In this document: positions 60,483 to 64,000 of the stretch, piece after piece
Numbering within the stretch: position 1 is the first letter of the stretch
Layout: every line of letters starts with the position of its first letter
Position numbers and translations under genes: made by a program
Source of the DNA: Apostichopus japonicus
Lineage: Eukaryota; Echinodermata; Holothuroidea; Aspidochirotida; Stichopodidae
DNA: 64,000 nt
Direction: 5' to 3'
Assembly: GCF_037975245.1 (NCBI RefSeq)
Contig: NC_092573.1
Location: forward strand, 14,588,001-14,652,000
The notes under the pieces: model-generated
Databases searched by the model: none
What the model saw: the letters and a program-made list of their open reading frames with translations, nothing else
Told to the model about the DNA's origin: nothing

Positions 60483-63360
60483 ACATTTTAAGGGAATTAA
60501 CAGGGAATAATTCACATAGTATAGCATAGCAAAGCAAACCGCACTATAAATGCAAAGATACAGAGCAGTGGCTGCCTCTGGCTAGACAACTGTGCGTCCC
60601 CCTCCCTCCCCAGGGGCATGTCCAAAGGAAAAGGACCTTGTCTCCCACCACACTATCATCGGTAGGGGGAGTGGTTCAGTCGGAAGATTTTTACCTTTTG
60701 GTCGAAGAAGAATAACACCACTCCTTTCGAGTTTAACCCCCCCCCCCCGCGTCCCCCCCCCCCCATAAACTTCACACGCGAAATTCAAGATCATTATTAT
60801 AAAACCCTGCACTAGGACCTCATTATAGACCTACTTTTTTCTTCGGAGTGGACCTCCAGACCCCCTACATGGAACCCAAGGCTTATACTGCCTCATTTGT
60901 AAAATCCTTGATTTGCTTCTTGCCCTGGCACATGTTGCATGTCCCTGCTTAAATCTATTATGGGAAATGAAACACAACCCACACAACACACTTGTAAAAG
61001 CATTCTTGGTGAGGTTGACCATGAAACTAGCTTCATGAGCCATCATACCAGAAACACCTTTTGTTAGGTAAGGCACACGATTGGCTGGTAGGAAAAACTT
61101 GTTGCCAGTGGCATCAATACTGACAATCTTGGCGGTAACCATGACACCCAGCCATTCACGTATGTACCTGTACAAGGCAATGGTATGATGTGTTGAAAAC
61201 GTACATTATGACAGTATGGAAGACTGAAAGGATACTTATCAATCTTAGAAGTATCTGTCATAGATTGTTCAATTCATTTACAGGGCGTAGCCCTTTAAGA
61301 CATCACTCAAATGAGAAACGGGATTATAGGGAGAGCATATATTTTATCAATAAACTTTTGACATGGATATGATATGTTCAACGGGAAGATAGAATTTGGA
61401 GGGCATCTCAGTGTTTGGTGGTAGCCTGTGTTTCAAGGATCATGATCAAATATCAAAGTATCTGTAATACCTCCTCCAGACACAAGCATCTTTACTGAAA
61501 TACTTGTATGTCCATGTCCAAAGAATTAGAATATAAACTAAAGTCACATACATGTGTAATTATTCATCAGTAAGTGCAAAAAGATGGTTTGAATAATGTT
61601 TACATGTATAATATTACAGGCTGTGAAATTATTCAATGATCTTGGTTGCACTAAAGCTCAGTACATGCATGGAAATAGCACGGAAGGTCAAATACATAAT
61701 TTATTTTATGTTCAGTTTCTTTGGGAAGCACATGGAATCAGGGGACATATCTGGGAACACTTTTACTCCGGGGAAAGATATCGAGGACAGAAATCTGGGA
61801 TAGACATCAATAATAGATCATCTCAGGGTACCAGCAGCACTGCCATTTGTACAGATAAAGCAATCATGAATGACTAAAGGAGTCAAAGTGGGAAGAATTT
61901 AGAGATTTACAGAAAAAGAAGAGGCATCCTCAAATGTTTCCATACCATGATCAGCAACAACAAAAACTACCTGTAGAGTACAACTACGACAAGTTTTCTG
62001 TTCTTGGTACATTAAATTTGACTTGCTTCTACTTCAGTATCAATTTGATCTTTTGTTGGAGTTGTAGAACAAGGAAAGAAAACCATTAGCTAATTATAAA
62101 CGTGCTTAGTTGATAACATCAGCGTGTAGTCACCTTTCTTTCATTCCCGCGGCAGCTGCTATCTCCTCACTACTGTTTGGCATTGCCAGCTCGGCCATCA
62201 CATCAAACAGACCAAGATCATACCCACTAGCAATCATCACGCTTGCAAAGCCACGCTGAATAATTTCTTCCATCTCTGGACCAAAATCTTCACTCAGATC
62301 GGTTTCCCCTTTTGATGCCATCTGCAAATATTAGACATGAAACAACTTATAAAATCCCAAAGATGTTTCCAAACAGTACAAAATATGAAACCTAGCTATT
62401 AAAACTATATTAATCTACAAGATGAAATGATATAATTTTAGACTATACAACTGGAAAACAACTTGTACTGTAACATTATCTTTGTCTATAACATTGTGTC
62501 AAAAAGGCCCTGGACTCTTTATGCGCACATCAAAGCCACAGTACTGTATGTAACAATTGGATGACACATTTAATGTTGTCTATGCTCCTCAACGGCCTCC
62601 TATAGGGCCCGGATTCTACCCAGGCTTCGGCGCTGAAGTATCTTTACTTTATAGGTTTTTATGTTTCCGGTAAAGTTTCAATTCACTTATGATACCATAT
62701 ATGTGTGCATGCTGTAGACATCTGTATAAAAAAAGATGATTTTGTTCTTGTGTGCAAAGTTTAATGTTTTGGGTTAAGGTTTTAATTCTTGTAAAAATCA
62801 TGTTAATTAAAGGCCCTATCTGACAACCGGATGTTCAATAGATAAGTCTCTCTGAATTTAAGTCTATTAACTTGTTAGATGTGACGTTTGTTAGAATATA
62901 TTTATGACTGACACATCAATTCAGTGACCAGACTCAAGAAAACTTGAAGAATTCTAGATATGAGTCCTCCCCCTGGACCCCCGCAGGAGCTCAACCCGTG
63001 GACCCAATCAGGGGCTCTAAGGCGGGCAACTTCACCCCACCCAATAAAAGCTTTGCCCCAAGGCACTCGAGGACTCCTTCAGTTTTATCCATGTATATAG
63101 ACCATAGGTGGGTAAAGCATAACCCATTATTAACAACCAAAAGACCAGGGATACAAGTCCCTGGAATATAAGCTTAATTATTTTACCTAGTGGACTGGAA
63201 TTCCTAGGCTACAGATTACAGCTGCTGATCTAGTAGGATACACATGTAGGCCTACAGTGTACATAGGGTTCCACGGAGTAACATGATTGTACAGACTTAT
63301 ATTACTGTACATAGGATAACATAGATGTATTGTCAATAGTCCTACAACTTGGCTACATAT
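60481..63360 (-). repeat. Right arm of long inverted duplication (partner 6211-10590)
   Basis: The reverse complement matches the upstream region, exon 1, intron 1, part of exon 2 and part of intron 2 of methyltransferase copy B. Relative to the left arm it lacks 6271-6861, about 7088-7956 and about 9894-10093, and has about 270 bp of extra sequence near 62540-62805. Confidence 0.85.
60995..62321 (-). pseudogene. SAM-dependent methyltransferase, copy C (truncated: exon 1 and partial exon 2)
   Basis: Exon 1 is intact at 62321-62134 (188 nt, same phase as copy B), with ATG after a TTTGCAG acceptor and a good donor. Exon 2 starts at 61167 and agrees closely with copy B (YIREWLGVMVTAK, PANRVPYLTKG, HEASFMVNLTKNAF), but similarity stops at about 60995. 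The last 40-odd bases of exon 2 and its splice donor are deleted. Exons 3 and 4, which hold the SAM-binding site, are not present farther along the minus strand. The open frame runs on into former intron to 60831. It therefore cannot make a working enzyme unless another locus supplies the missing exons. Confidence 0.88.
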
Positions 63361-64000
63361 TGTTATGAAATAGTAATACTGCCTCTTTGTTGTTCCCGAA
63401 AAACTCCATCGAGAGACCGTACAGGTCCTTTACATATTTATCTAGGTCAAGGATTCAGTTTTCCCACGAGAAGTTTAACTATCTTATTGAATCATGCTAC
63501 AGGGCCTTTTCCCAAAATAGATTCGATGTGTCTGTACAACATTCGATAAAGGTTCTTCTCACGTGGTATGGAAGTTTCCATTAAAAAGGTTTGGACTTCC
63601 AAACTCCCAACCAATCAGGGCCGATCAGTGCCAACGCACTTATTTTTATATCGTTAAGTTAATACGGAATGAGCAGGTTATTAGCTGCCTTCTGACTATG
63701 CGCAGTGGGATTTTCGGTGGAGTAATCTATAAAAGGCGGCATGGGTTCGCAAGTTTATCACTTCGTCACCACTTGAGTACGTAATTGACGGAGTCAAATC
63801 ATTGTAATTTAGTTTTGTTTGTAAGAGAATCGACAGAGAAGAAATTATACCGAATCACTAATCAAATCCTATCTTGTCAACTTGTTTTTCTGAGAACTCA
63901 TTGTTTTCCTCTATCTTCCGTTCGAGACGTCTCCTGAAGAAGCATAAAATACGGCATCAAGATAACCCCAGTACATCTCTCTCGCGATTCCCGACATAAT
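63361..64000. other. Sequence beyond the inverted arm, no gene seen
   Basis: Similarity to the left arm ends near 63,360. Short overlapping open frames (63349-63784) lack domains. A CTATAAAAGGC sequence at 63728-63738 resembles a TATA box and could belong to a gene to the right, but no transcript start can be shown. Confidence 0.35.
63728..63738 (+). promoter_or_regulatory. TATA-box-like sequence near right edge
   Basis: CTATAAAAGGC is a strong match to a core TATA element with the usual GC-rich right flank, and no coding start is evident within the remaining 260 bp. It is a single-motif call. Confidence 0.25.

Overview
The window is eukaryotic nuclear DNA from an invertebrate deuterostome, most likely an echinoderm. 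Its genes have introns with clean GT/AG borders. It is AT-rich and contains DIRS-like, LINE, Ty3-type, SINE and MITE remnants, and many poly(dG)/poly(dC) tracts. A sea cucumber is my best guess from general appearance, but the sequence does not prove it. I see no prokaryotic operons, CRISPR array, rRNA gene or intact tRNA gene.

Layout. (1) 1-2.9 kb: exons 2-4 of a SAM-dependent methyltransferase gene (copy A, plus strand); exon 1 lies left of the window. (2) 3.9-4.7 kb: a complete hAT-like MITE beside a tRNA-like SINE head. (3) 6.2-11.9 kb: a complete four-exon tandem paralogue of the methyltransferase (copy B, 363 aa). (4) 12-16 kb: noncoding. (5) 16.4-44.3 kb: a complete two-exon chondroitin sulfate synthase gene (CHSY1/3 type, 771 aa). 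Its 25.4-kb phase-0 intron carries decayed DIRS-like, LINE and Ty3-type elements, all in the sense orientation. (6) 48.1-56.7 kb: a degenerate inverted repeat built around a CACTTCCCCT-type minisatellite, with a second hAT-like MITE in its loop and a SINE in its right arm. (7) 56.8-60.45 kb: a divergent array of roughly 300-500-bp repeats. (8) 60.5-63.4 kb: an inverted duplicate of the 6.2-10.6 kb region. It carries exons 1-2 of a third methyltransferase copy (C, minus strand), which has lost the end of exon 2, its splice donor and exons 3-4.

The functional content is two plausible methyltransferase paralogues, one pseudogene, and one Golgi glycosyltransferase that polymerises chondroitin. 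Nothing in the sequence links the two gene families biochemically. The most notable feature is structural: inverted methyltransferase-bearing arms bracket the CHSY locus at about 50 kb spacing. Comparing the two arms shows which insertions and deletions came after the duplication. I did not find a convincing new molecular system. The best leads are the inverted duplication, the polymorphic-looking MITEs with exact 8-bp target duplications, the possible gene-conversion tract in methyltransferase exon 4, and the repeat array. All comparisons were made by eye, without alignment software.
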